A stretch of 14,868 nucleotides of DNA, taken from NCBI GenBank assembly GCA_945901195.1, contig CAMDKB010000048.1, forward strand, positions 1 through 14,868, in the 5' to 3' direction. The notes below the pieces were generated by a model. That model did no database searches, had not been told where the DNA came from, and saw only the letters and a list, made by a program, of their open reading frames with translations. This DNA is from Rhizobium sp. Q54. Lineage in GTDB: Bacteria; Pseudomonadota; Alphaproteobacteria; Rhizobiales; Beijerinckiaceae. Positions 7,171 through 14,190 of the stretch are shown here, piece by piece. Position numbers and translations under genes: made by a program. Position 1 is the stretch's first letter. Every line of letters starts with the position of its first letter.

Positions 7171-7932
7171 TTATTCAGCTGCATTTGCGAGCGGCTGGTG
7201 GGGCGGGGTGTAAACGTCTTGCAGAACGTTGGGGCGCAGGTTCTGTGGCTCGCCTTCGAACACGCAACGCCCGCCGGCAAGGCAAATGACGTGATCGGCG
7301 AACTGTCGCGCCAAATCGACCTGATGCAGGCTCACTATCGCCGTGATCTGGTCTTCACGGCAGATGCGATGGAGATCGGCCAACACCATGGCCGCAGTCG
7401 CGGGATCAAGACTTGCAACCGGCTCGTCAGCGAGAATGATTTGTGGCCGTTGCGCCATCGCTCGCGCAATGCCTACCCTTTGCTGCTGCCCGCCTGAAAG
7501 CTCGTCCACCCTGTGGAGAGCGCGGTCTACAAGCCCCACCCGATCGAGAGCCTCAAGTGCAATCAGCCGATCAGCCTTCCGCATAGGAGCCAGGGTCCGC
7601 AAAGAACCATAGACAGCGAGCCGGCCCATGAGGACATTTCGCAAGGCTGTCATACGGCCAATCAGGTGATGTTGCTGAAAAATCATACCGGTGCGGCTGC
7701 GATGTTCGCGGAGGGCACGGCCCGACGAAAAAATTGACCTGTGTCCGGAGACCAGTATATCGCCGTGGGTTGGACGTACGAGCCCGTTTAAAGTGCGCAG
7801 CAGCGTAGACTTGCCAGCACCGGAAGCGCCCAGAAGAACCGTAAATCGTCCACGCTTGAACTCGATACAGGTTGGCTGCAGAGCGCAAACACCGGTGGGA
7901 TAAACAACGGAGACTTCATCCATCCGGATCAT
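7171..7932 (-). CDS. ptxA: phosphite ABC transporter ATP-binding protein (PhnC family)
   Basis: The ATPase subunit of the phosphite/phosphonate importer. Counting from the upstream ATG at 7947, Walker A is GASGAGKST at 40-48, the Q-loop Gln at 91, the signature LSGGQQQR at 150-157, Walker B IILADEP at 170-176 and the H-loop His at 208. The insertion with LAVYGSLRTLAP is typical of PhnC proteins. The start at 7932 was preferred because GAAGG lies five bases upstream and homology begins there; 7947 adds five residues and has no ribosome site. It is first in the ptx operon, with ptxB close behind, and lies about 45 bases below a TATAAT box with a Pho-box-like repeat upstream. Confidence 0.9.
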   Translation of the reverse strand: MIRMDEVSVVYPTGVCALQPTCIEFKRGRFTVLLGASGAGKSTLLRTLNGLVRPTHGDILVSGHRSIFSSGRALREHRSRTGMIFQQHHLIGRMTALRNVLMGRLAVYGSLRTLAPMRKADRLIALEALDRVGLVDRALHRVDELSGGQQQRVGIARAMAQRPQIILADEPVASLDPATAAMVLADLHRICREDQITAIVSLHQVDLARQFADHVICLAGGRCVFEGEPQNLRPNVLQDVYTPPHQPLANAAE

Positions 7933-7983
7933 TTCGGCCTTCAGCATTTTAAATGCGCGTCAGCTATTGAAAGAAGTTGGGAG

Positions 7984-7989
7984 ATTATA
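7984..7989 (-). promoter_or_regulatory. ptx promoter -10 element
   Basis: A perfect TATAAT on the minus strand, eight bases after the Pho-box-like repeat and about 50 bases before the chosen ptxA start. No good -35 hexamer is present at the usual distance, which is what PhoB-activated promoters look like, since the Pho box replaces the -35. A start site near 7977 would give a leader of about 45 bases. Confidence 0.65.
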
Positions 7990-7997
7990 AATTGTGT

Positions 7998-8015
7998 ATG
8001 ACATTGATATGACAA
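7998..8015 (-). promoter_or_regulatory. Pho box (PhoB operator) upstream of ptxA
   Basis: On the minus strand the sequence reads TTGTCAT-ATCA-ATGTCAT: two seven-base direct repeats sharing TGTCAT, spaced exactly 11 bases apart and separated by four A/T-rich bases. The PhoB consensus is CTGTCAT, four bases, CTGTCAT or CTGTCAC, so each half differs only at its first or second base. The position just above a TATAAT with no -35 is the expected one. It indicates induction of ptxABCD under phosphate limitation by PhoR/PhoB. This is a by-eye match, not a scored one. Confidence 0.7.
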
Positions 8016-8237
8016 GGACAGAGATAAATTGCCTTAAACATTTCAGGCCGCCTCAGCGGTTATTTTCTGCCGATAAGCGAACTTTACTGGCGCGAGCCGA
8101 CGCCAAAATGCAGCGCGTTATCTAGCCTACCCTGATAGATCGGGATCAAATTCTTAGCTGTCAAAACAAAAATCAGCGCTATGTGCTCGCCCGTCCCCTG
8201 CGGGAAACAGACTTATCTTATCTTATCTTCTCTCACC
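8016..8237. other. intergenic region between lepA and the ptx promoter
   Basis: This stretch lies downstream of lepA and upstream of the ptx Pho box. It is visibly more A/T-rich than lepA. No open frame with a ribosome site, tRNA or convincing intrinsic terminator for lepA was seen; a weak stem (CCCG-CGGG near 8190-8204) is the only candidate. It contains the short CTTAT repeat listed separately. Confidence 0.5.
8212..8226 (+). repeat. CTTAT pentamer x3
   Basis: Three tandem CTTAT units followed by a near-unit CTTC, 12 bases below the lepA stop. It is a short microsatellite that could vary by slippage; no function is apparent. Confidence 0.7.
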
Positions 8238-10043
8238 TCACCCATCCATCTTCAGCGCCGCGATAAACGCTTCTTGCGGTATCTCGACCTTGCCGAACTG
8301 GCGCAGGCGTTTCTTGCCTTCTTTTTGCTTGTCGAGCAGCTTGCGTTTGCGGCTGGCGTCGCCGCCGTAGCATTTGGCGGTGACGTCCTTGCGCAGGGCG
8401 CGCACGGTTTCGCGGGCGATGATTTTGCCGCCGATGGCGGCTTGAATCGGGATCACGAACATGTGCGGGGGGATCAGGTCTTTCAGTTTTTCCACCATGC
8501 CGCGGCCGCGGGATTCGGCACGGGTGCGGTGGACGAGCATCGACAGGGCGTCGACGGGCTCGGCATTCACCAGCACCGACATTTTTACCAGATCACCTTC
8601 GCGATAATCGGATATCGTATAGTCGAAACTGGCGTATCCCTTGGAGATCGATTTCAGGCGGTCGTAGAAATCGAACACCACTTCATTCAGCGGCAGCTCA
8701 TAGACCACCATCGCGCGCTTGCCGACATAGTTGAGATCGACCTGCGTGCCGCGCCGCTCCTGACACAGTTTCAGGACTGCACCGAGATATTCATCCGGCG
8801 TAAGGATTGTGGCCTTGATCCAGGGCTCGTGGATTTCCTTGATCTTCACGACATCGGGCATATCGACGGGGTTGTGCATTTCGAGGGTCGTGCCGTCGGT
8901 CAGATACATGTGATAGATGACGCTTGGCGCTGTTGCGATGAGATCAAGATCAAACTCGCGCGACAGGCGCTCCTGAATGATTTCCAGATGCAGCAGGCCA
9001 AGAAAGCCGCAGCGGAAACCAAATCCCAGTGCGGCGGAGGATTCCATTTCATAGGAGAAGCTCGCGTCATTCAAGCGCAGGCGCGCCATGGCATTGCGCA
9101 AGTCTTCAAATTTCGCAGCGTCGACAGGGAACAGGCCGCAGAACACGACGGGCTGGGCTGGCTTGAAGCCGGGCAGCACATCGGCGCAAGGGCGCTTGTC
9201 ATCGGTGATGGTGTCGCCAACGCGGGTATCGGCCACCTGTTTGATCTGTGCCGTGATGAAGCCGATTTCGCCGGGGCCGAGTTCGGGACGATCTTCCATC
9301 TTGGGGCGGAAGACGCCGATTTTTTCAATCATGTAATGGGCGTCAGTGCCGATCATCTTGATCTTCTGATGGCGCTTCATCACGCCATCAATGACGCGCA
9401 CCAGCACGACGACGCCAAGATAGGCGTCATACCAGGAATCAACCAACAGCGCCTTGAGCGGCGCAGTTTCGTCGCCCTGGGGCGGCGGCAGGCGGGTGAC
9501 GATGGCTTCCAGCACCAGATCGATGCCAATGCCCGTCTTGGCGGAAATCGGCACGGCGTTGGAGGCATCAAGGCCGATGACTTCCTCAATCTGTTCTTTC
9601 ACGCGGTCGGGCTCGGCAGCGGGCAGATCGATCTTGTTGAGGACGGGCACAATCTCATGGCCTGCATCCAGCGCGTGATAGACGTTGGCCAGCGTCTGGG
9701 CTTCCACACCCTGGGAGGCGTCGACAACCAGCAGCGAACCCTCGCAGGCGGCCAGCGAGCGCGAGACTTCGTAGGCGAAGTCGACATGGCCGGGCGTGTC
9801 CATGAGGTTCAGGATATAGGTCTTGCCGTCCTTCGCCGTGTATTCCAGCCGCACGGTCTGCGCCTTGATGGTGATGCCGCGCTCACGCTCGATGTCCATG
9901 GAATCGAGCATCTGCTCTTCCATATCTCGCGCGGCGACCGTGCCAGTCTCCTGAATGAGCCTGTCGGCCAGAGTGGATTTGCCATGGTCGATATGGGCGA
10001 CGATGGAGAAGTTGCGGATGTTGTCCAGGGAATGGGTGGTCAT
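8238..10043 (-). CDS. lepA: elongation factor 4 (translational GTPase LepA)
   Basis: A 601-residue LepA/EF4, full length for the family. It is a ribosome-associated GTPase implicated in back-translocation, initiation and 30S assembly. The GTPase motifs are in order: G1 AHIDHGKST (16-24), G2 GITIKAQT, G3 DTPGHVDF, G4 NKID and G5 SAKTG. Domain II follows (around VDSWYDAYLGVVVLVRV), then the EF-G-like domains and the LepA-specific C-terminal domain ending CYGGDASRKRKLLDKQKEGKKRLRQFGKVEIPQEAF. The ATG at 10043 is preferred; the frame stays open upstream to 10139, but those 32 residues have no homology. It shares a 154-base divergent gap with the MFS gene. It is intact, and its GC content looks higher than that of the ptx genes (40 of 60 bases at 9481-9540 against 29 of 60 at 6781-6840). 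Confidence 0.97.
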   Translation of the reverse strand: MTTHSLDNIRNFSIVAHIDHGKSTLADRLIQETGTVAARDMEEQMLDSMDIERERGITIKAQTVRLEYTAKDGKTYILNLMDTPGHVDFAYEVSRSLAACEGSLLVVDASQGVEAQTLANVYHALDAGHEIVPVLNKIDLPAAEPDRVKEQIEEVIGLDASNAVPISAKTGIGIDLVLEAIVTRLPPPQGDETAPLKALLVDSWYDAYLGVVVLVRVIDGVMKRHQKIKMIGTDAHYMIEKIGVFRPKMEDRPELGPGEIGFITAQIKQVADTRVGDTITDDKRPCADVLPGFKPAQPVVFCGLFPVDAAKFEDLRNAMARLRLNDASFSYEMESSAALGFGFRCGFLGLLHLEIIQERLSREFDLDLIATAPSVIYHMYLTDGTTLEMHNPVDMPDVVKIKEIHEPWIKATILTPDEYLGAVLKLCQERRGTQVDLNYVGKRAMVVYELPLNEVVFDFYDRLKSISKGYASFDYTISDYREGDLVKMSVLVNAEPVDALSMLVHRTRAESRGRGMVEKLKDLIPPHMFVIPIQAAIGGKIIARETVRALRKDVTAKCYGGDASRKRKLLDKQKEGKKRLRQFGKVEIPQEAFIAALKMDG

Positions 10044-10197
10044 GGGCCGGGAATAGCAGTGCCCGGCGACGGGGGGAAGGGAAAAGGCGATGACGGGCTG
10101 AGTTCGCGCCGCCCTACGTCGACAGAACAGCCCAAACAATATCTATTCGCGGACCTGTTCATGTCCCAAATCCTGCCCGAGATGCGGTCCGTCCATC

Positions 10198-11394
10198 ATG
10201 CCTGCCGATCCTGATTCTGATCCCGTGCCCGAGCCCGCTGGCGTATTGATGCCCCTGATGCCGGTGATGCTGGTGCTTTTTGTGGCCTATCTGGTCATCG
10301 GCATCACCATGCCTGCGTTGCCTTTGCATGTGAACCAGGGAATGGGGCTCAGCCCTTTCGTGGTGGGCGTAGTCGGCAGCACACAATTTGCGGCGGCGTT
10401 GTTTTCGCGCTTCTGGGCGGGCGCGCATTCTGACGCGAGGGGGCCGAAAAACGCGATGATCGCGGGCCTGCTGACCATCGCCCTGTCCGGCGTTGCCTAT
10501 CTTGTTTCGCTGCAATTTGCCGCTGCGCCGCATATATCCGTGGCGGTTCTCATGGTGGGGCGGCTGCTGCTGGGCATCGGCCAGAGTTTCATCGTGATGG
10601 GCTCCATGAGCTGGGGCCTGACCCTTGCGGGGCCGGCGAACACCGGCAAGGTGATGGCCTGGATGGGCATAGCCCTTTACGCCGCCGTCGCCATCGGCGC
10701 GCCCATCGGCACGGCGTTGTATGAAGCCGCCGGATTTTTCGCCATCGCGCTGGCGTCGATTTTGGCGCCGGTTGCAACACTGCTGCTGATTGCGCGGCTG
10801 CAACCCGTACCGGGTGTGCGGCAGCCGCGCGCCGCGTTCACAAAGGTCGCCGGCGCCGTGTGGCTGCCGGGGCTGGGGCTGGCCCTCAGCGTGGTCGGCT
10901 TTGGCGCGATCACCACATTCATCGCCCTGCTTTATGTGGAGCGCGGGTGGGATCACGTCTGGCTCGCTTTTACAACGACAAGCCTGGCGTTCATTTTTGG
11001 CCGCGTGGTGCTGGGCCATCTGCCCGACAGGATTGGCGGGGCGAGAGTCGCTGCCGTCTGCGTGCTGATCGAAGTTGCCGGGCAGCTGATGATCTGGCAG
11101 TCGCCGAGTGTGACGCTGACGCTCGTTGGCGTCGCGCTCACAGGGTTTGGCTATGCGCTTGTCTATCCGGGCTTTGGCGTGGAGGCGATCCGCCGGGCAC
11201 CGGCCCAGAACCGGGGCCTCGCCATGGGCGCGTTCACGGCGTTCTATGATCTGTCGCTGGGTGTGTCCGGCCCCCTGCTAGGGCTGGCAGCAGGGGCGGC
11301 GGGGATAGGTTCGGTTTTTCTGGTGAGCGCCGTGGCGGCGATTGCGGGCGCGATGATCGCGGCATGGCTGGTGTGGCGGCCCCAGCGGGGATGA
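10198..11394 (+). CDS. MFS transporter, YhhS/YfcJ-like
   Basis: A 398-residue major facilitator superfamily protein with about 12 hydrophobic helices spread from residue 17 to 393. The MFS motif A region after the second helix is present in variant form (WAGAHSDARGPK), and its second-half counterpart reads GHLPDRIGG. The sequence around PALPLHVNQGMGLSPFVVGVVGSTQFAAALFSRFWAG is like that of the YhhS/YfcJ group, proton-driven exporters of unclear physiological substrate. It is divergent from lepA and monocistronic or leads into the small exported protein 113 bases downstream. The 154-base divergent region with lepA showed no clear promoter pair by eye. Confidence 0.88.
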   Translation: MPADPDSDPVPEPAGVLMPLMPVMLVLFVAYLVIGITMPALPLHVNQGMGLSPFVVGVVGSTQFAAALFSRFWAGAHSDARGPKNAMIAGLLTIALSGVAYLVSLQFAAAPHISVAVLMVGRLLLGIGQSFIVMGSMSWGLTLAGPANTGKVMAWMGIALYAAVAIGAPIGTALYEAAGFFAIALASILAPVATLLLIARLQPVPGVRQPRAAFTKVAGAVWLPGLGLALSVVGFGAITTFIALLYVERGWDHVWLAFTTTSLAFIFGRVVLGHLPDRIGGARVAAVCVLIEVAGQLMIWQSPSVTLTLVGVALTGFGYALVYPGFGVEAIRRAPAQNRGLAMGAFTAFYDLSLGVSGPLLGLAAGAAGIGSVFLVSAVAAIAGAMIAAWLVWRPQRG

Positions 11395-11507
11395 GTGGGC
11401 GGGGGTCAGTGGGCGGGATGAGTGGTTGAAATTTACGCGAAATACCAGCTTGCGCACAGCCTCTTTTCAGGCTTGATTCCAGTCTACAATCTGCCGGAGC
11501 CTGAATC

Positions 11508-11954
11508 ATGACAGCATCTGTTAACCGCCGCACGTTCGTTCTGGGCTTGCTGTGTGCAGGGGCAGGGTCGCGTTTTGCCTACGCGCAAGCGGGCGATCCC
11601 GTGGCAATCACCGCGCAGATTTTCAACGACTACCAGCGCGACAAGGTTCCTTCCGTTCCCTATACGCCGGCCATTCGCGCACGCATGCGCACATCAGATG
11701 TTGGACGCGAGGCAGATATCATTCTGCAGGCGCAGGATACTGAAGTTAAGAATTATACGGTGCAGCCGGTTTCACTTGGGCCGGACAAGGCTGTTGTGGA
11801 TGCGCGCTTTCTCAGCTTCGATCGGCGCATGCATGTGCGTTTTGATTTCCGGATGGTCGACGGCAAATGGATGATCGCCAATTTCCGGCACATCGCAGGG
11901 GTTGAACACAAGACCGACCTGCGCCGCGAATTGAAAATGCCGCCGCTGAATTGA
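11508..11954 (+). CDS. small exported protein, DUF3828-like
   Basis: A 148-residue protein with an N-terminal export signal: NRRTFVLGLLCAGAGSRFAYAQ, which looks like a Tat signal (RR followed by F-V-L) with cleavage near AYA. The mature part has the layout of DUF3828-type proteins: a helix before IRARMRTSD, the QAQDTEVKNYTVQPVSLGPDKAVVDARF strand pair and a final HVRFDFRMVDGKWMIANF. That layout resembles a cystatin/NTF2-like sheet. GGAG lies eight bases upstream of the ATG. No enzymatic motif is visible; the function is unknown. The export signal is more certain than the domain name. Confidence 0.7.
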   Translation: MTASVNRRTFVLGLLCAGAGSRFAYAQAGDPVAITAQIFNDYQRDKVPSVPYTPAIRARMRTSDVGREADIILQAQDTEVKNYTVQPVSLGPDKAVVDARFLSFDRRMHVRFDFRMVDGKWMIANFRHIAGVEHKTDLRRELKMPPLN

Positions 11955-11985
11955 AGGTCGGAGAAAGCAGCGCTAAAAGCGGCGC

Positions 11986-12564
11986 ATGACGAAGACGGCG
12001 AAAACGAAAAAAGACAAGGACGCGCCGCTCGGCCGCGACGACTGGACCGAAGCCGCCTGGCAGATGCTCGGCAAGGGCAGCCTCGACCAGGTGCGCGTCG
12101 ATGCGCTGGCGCGCCATCTGAAGGTCACGCGCGGCAGTTTCTATTGGCATTTTCGCGACCGCGATGACTTGATCGAAGCGATACTCCAGCGTTGGTACGC
12201 CATACTCGGCCTCGAACAATCCATGATGCCGGCGCTGCGCAATACGGCCGATCCGGCGCTGCGGCTCTGGATCGTCTACGAGCGTGTGATCCGCGAAGTC
12301 GGGAATAGCCAATTCACAGCTTTGCGGCTGTGGGCGCGGGGCAATCCGGCGGCGCGCAAACGACTTGAAGATGAAGACCGCAAGCGTCTCGACCACATGG
12401 TGCAGCAATTCCAGGCGATGGGCTTTACGGCGGTAGAGGCGCAATCGCGCGGGGATATCTATCAGGCGCTCGTACAGGGCGAATTCATGCGCAACGGCAC
12501 ACTATCTCTTGTCGCACGCTTGCGTCGCGCCAAGGCGCAGCACGACGCGTTGATGCGGCGTTGA
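11986..12564 (+). CDS. TetR/AcrR family transcriptional regulator
   Basis: A 192-residue TetR-family repressor. A basic lysine-rich N terminus (TKTAKTKKDKD) precedes the DNA-binding domain: WTEAAWQMLGKGSLDQVRVDALARHLKVTRGSFYWHFRDRDDLIEAIL (residues about 20-67), with the recognition helix TRGSFYWHF. The C-terminal ligand and dimer domain is entirely helical. It lies directly upstream of, and in the same direction as, the PhlG-like gene, and the gap between them holds two 18-base palindromes that fit TetR operators. It therefore most likely represses the downstream catabolic genes until a substrate or product binds. No copy of the palindrome lies before its own start, so autoregulation is not obvious. 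Confidence 0.9.
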   Translation: MTKTAKTKKDKDAPLGRDDWTEAAWQMLGKGSLDQVRVDALARHLKVTRGSFYWHFRDRDDLIEAILQRWYAILGLEQSMMPALRNTADPALRLWIVYERVIREVGNSQFTALRLWARGNPAARKRLEDEDRKRLDHMVQQFQAMGFTAVEAQSRGDIYQALVQGEFMRNGTLSLVARLRRAKAQHDALMRR

Positions 12565-12574
12565 AGCGTCCGAT

Positions 12575-12592
12575 CCATACACTCGTGTATTG
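12575..12592. promoter_or_regulatory. TetR operator 1
   Basis: CCATACACTCGTGTATTG is an 18-base near-perfect palindrome (seven of nine pairs form, ATACAC with GTGTAT being perfect). It shares CCATACA and TGTAT in the same positions with operator 2. It abuts and overlaps a TTGACG -35 candidate at 12590-12595, so a bound dimer would block RNA polymerase. Confidence 0.7.
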
Positions 12593-12618
12593 ACGGCGAG
12601 GACGGACTGACCTAAGCA
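12590..12618 (+). promoter_or_regulatory. candidate promoter of the PhlG-like operon
   Basis: TTGACG at 12590-12595 and TAAGCA at 12613-12618 are separated by 17 bases. The -35 is a five-of-six match and the -10 is weak. It lies between the two palindromes, as expected for a repressed promoter. Confidence 0.4.
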
Positions 12619-12628
12619 AGAGGCGCAA

Positions 12629-12646
12629 CCATACAAGACTGTATGG
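12629..12646. promoter_or_regulatory. TetR operator 2
   Basis: CCATACAAGACTGTATGG is a perfect seven-plus-seven palindrome around four bases. Together with operator 1 it gives the consensus CCATACAnnnnTGTATkG. The starts are 54 bases apart, about five helical turns, so two dimers would lie on the same face. It sits between the candidate promoter and the start codon. Confidence 0.75.
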
Positions 12647-12664
12647 ATGGGGAGAGCGTCACCC

Positions 12665-13303
12665 ATGCTGCTCAGCGAAGCCAACCGCCTTCTGGATACA
12701 CAATATTTGCCGTTCGAAAGCGGCTGGATCCGGCACGCAGACGGACGCGCGCATGTCGCCGCGCGCACGCATATGATCGGCGTGACAGGCAAAATGTTTG
12801 AATGGTGGTTCGGCTATGTGCAGACGACCGAGCATTACAAATGGTGGCATCCACGCGACCATGTGTTCAGCGACTGGCTCGGGCCGCGTGGCACGGGAGA
12901 GTATGTCGGCGGCACGCACATCGTCCACGAGTATTTCGCCGGCGGACCGACGCTGTTCAAGCTGAAGATCAACTTCCGCGATCCCGCAGCCATTCTGGAT
13001 ACGTCGCGTTTTGCACAGGCAGGTGTGAGCGCCGCCATCTATGCCCGCACCGGCCCGCTCGACCGCGATCTGTGGGTCGGGCACACGCTGCATCTCGTGC
13101 ATGATACGCCGGAAGGCTGCATCGTACGTTCGCGCTTCTGGCTAGGCGAAATAGATCCGATGCCACCCCCGATCTCGCGAGAAGAGATGCTGAAGCTCGT
13201 GCCGGACGAGCGTGTCAGCGGCCTGCACCAGCATGCCAGCGAAGAAATGAGCATACTCGGCGGCTTCCTGCCGACGCTTTATCGTTTGCACAATCCTGCT
13301 TGA
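12665..13303 (+). CDS. DAPG hydrolase (PhlG) family protein
   Basis: A 212-residue protein resembling the DAPG-hydrolase (PhlG) domain, a zinc-dependent family that cleaves a C-C bond of acylated phloroglucinols. Visible family features are FEWWFGYVQTTEHYKWWHPRDHV (about residues 45-67), a HIVHEYFAG stretch, a central VGHTLHLVHDTPEG stretch and the C-terminal LHQHASEEMSILGGFLP. His and Glu residues in these blocks (His62/66, Glu89, His143/146, His190, Glu194) are the candidate metal ligands; the H-x3-E spacing at 190/194 matches that in PhlG. PhlG itself is about 290 residues, so this is a shorter form. The start at 12665 was chosen for GGGGAG upstream; an ATG at 12647 is in frame but sits right at operator 2. 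It is first in a TetR-controlled operon. The true substrate is unknown. Confidence 0.7.
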   Translation: MLLSEANRLLDTQYLPFESGWIRHADGRAHVAARTHMIGVTGKMFEWWFGYVQTTEHYKWWHPRDHVFSDWLGPRGTGEYVGGTHIVHEYFAGGPTLFKLKINFRDPAAILDTSRFAQAGVSAAIYARTGPLDRDLWVGHTLHLVHDTPEGCIVRSRFWLGEIDPMPPPISREEMLKLVPDERVSGLHQHASEEMSILGGFLPTLYRLHNPA

Positions 13304-13328
13304 GCACGCTGCAGGGAGATTTTTGGAC

Positions 13329-14159
13329 ATGAAACTCACCATGCTCGGTACTGGTCTGCCTATGCCGAACCCGGCACGAAAAGGGCCGTCGCAAGTCATC
13401 AGTCTGGGCAATACACATATTTTGGCCGATTGCGGGCCTGGGGCGGTTCATCGCTTGAGCGAAGCGCGCATCATGCCCCGCGATATTGATCATGTGATGA
13501 TCACACACCATCATGCCGACCATTACCTAGATCTCGGCTACTTCATTCTTGTGCGTTGGCTGATGGGCGTCGACCGCACCTTGCATGTCTACGGACCGCA
13601 GGGACAGAAGCGGTTGATCGCCCAGTTGCTTGCGCTACACGATTTCGACTTCCGCAACAGGCTCGGCGTGATGACGCCGCTCCGACCTTTGCCGGACATC
13701 CGCGTCGTGGAATTCTAACACGGGCCTGTGGCCGAGATTGCAGGCATGAAGGTTTCGGCCTTTGTCACGCCGCACCTGCCAGAGGGACTGTCGTTCGGGT
13801 TCCGCTTCCAAAGCCGCGACAAGACAATCGTTCTATCTGGTGACACCGCGCCGAGCGAAAACGTGATCCGCCACGCACACGGTGCGGACATCCTCGTCCA
13901 CGAATGCGTGGATTCGCGGAAGTCCAATTTATCCGCTTCGCCAGCCTTCGCCTCGCCCGAAGAGCGGCTGATACACATGGCTGCAATTCATACATTTCCG
14001 GAGTTTCTGGGCGCGATCGCGCGCGATGCCAGGGCCGGGACTCTCGTTACGACGCACATGGTTCCCGCCAGTGTTCCGGAAGAATTGCGCGCAACTATCG
14101 CGCGTGACTTTCGCGGCGAGATCCTGATTGGCGAAGACCTTATGCAAATCGAACGATAG
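13329..14159 (+). pseudogene. metallo-beta-lactamase-fold hydrolase with in-frame TAA
   Basis: A 276-codon metallo-beta-lactamase-fold gene of the RNase Z/arylsulfatase-like group. The metal motif H-x-H-x-D-H is at residues 60-65 (THHHADHYLDLG). The further ligands lie beyond residue 145, notably SGDT (Asp172) and TTHMVP (His243). A TAA at codon 130 (13716-13718) interrupts it, but the frame continues without shift straight into HGPVAEIAGMKVSAF, so a single base change explains it. The N-terminal half alone lacks Asp172 and the last His and should be inactive. A GTG at 13728 has no ribosome site, so reinitiation looks unlikely. It is 25 bases after the PhlG-like gene, with AGGGAG before the ATG at 13329. 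It is probably a second hydrolase of the same pathway that has been lost; an assembly error at that base is the alternative. Confidence 0.82.
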
Positions 14160-14190
14160 GCGCATTCGCGCCGCGACAAAGGAGAAGCAC

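Noticed and set aside
5470..7932. Phosphonate importer of a C-P lyase pathway
   Set aside because: No phnF-P genes are in the window and the operon ends in ptxD; phosphite is the better substrate, though phosphonate transport as a side activity cannot be excluded.
8205..8230. CTTAT tandem units as a CRISPR or regulatory array
   Set aside because: The units are five bases with no spacers; this is a microsatellite.
8181..10214. A 677-codon open frame on the plus strand opposite lepA
   Set aside because: It is antisense to a clearly functional LepA, its translation is rich in His/Gln/Asp/Gly as expected from a mirrored GC-rich gene, and it shows no domain.
11440..11507. TACAAT at 11485-11490 as a -10 box for the exported protein gene
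   Set aside because: No acceptable -35 at 15-19 bases upstream, so the promoter could not be supported.
13716..13718. Recoding of the TAA in the metallo-hydrolase gene as an amino acid
   Set aside because: TAA is not used for selenocysteine or pyrrolysine, and no recoding signal was seen; mutation or sequencing error is simpler.
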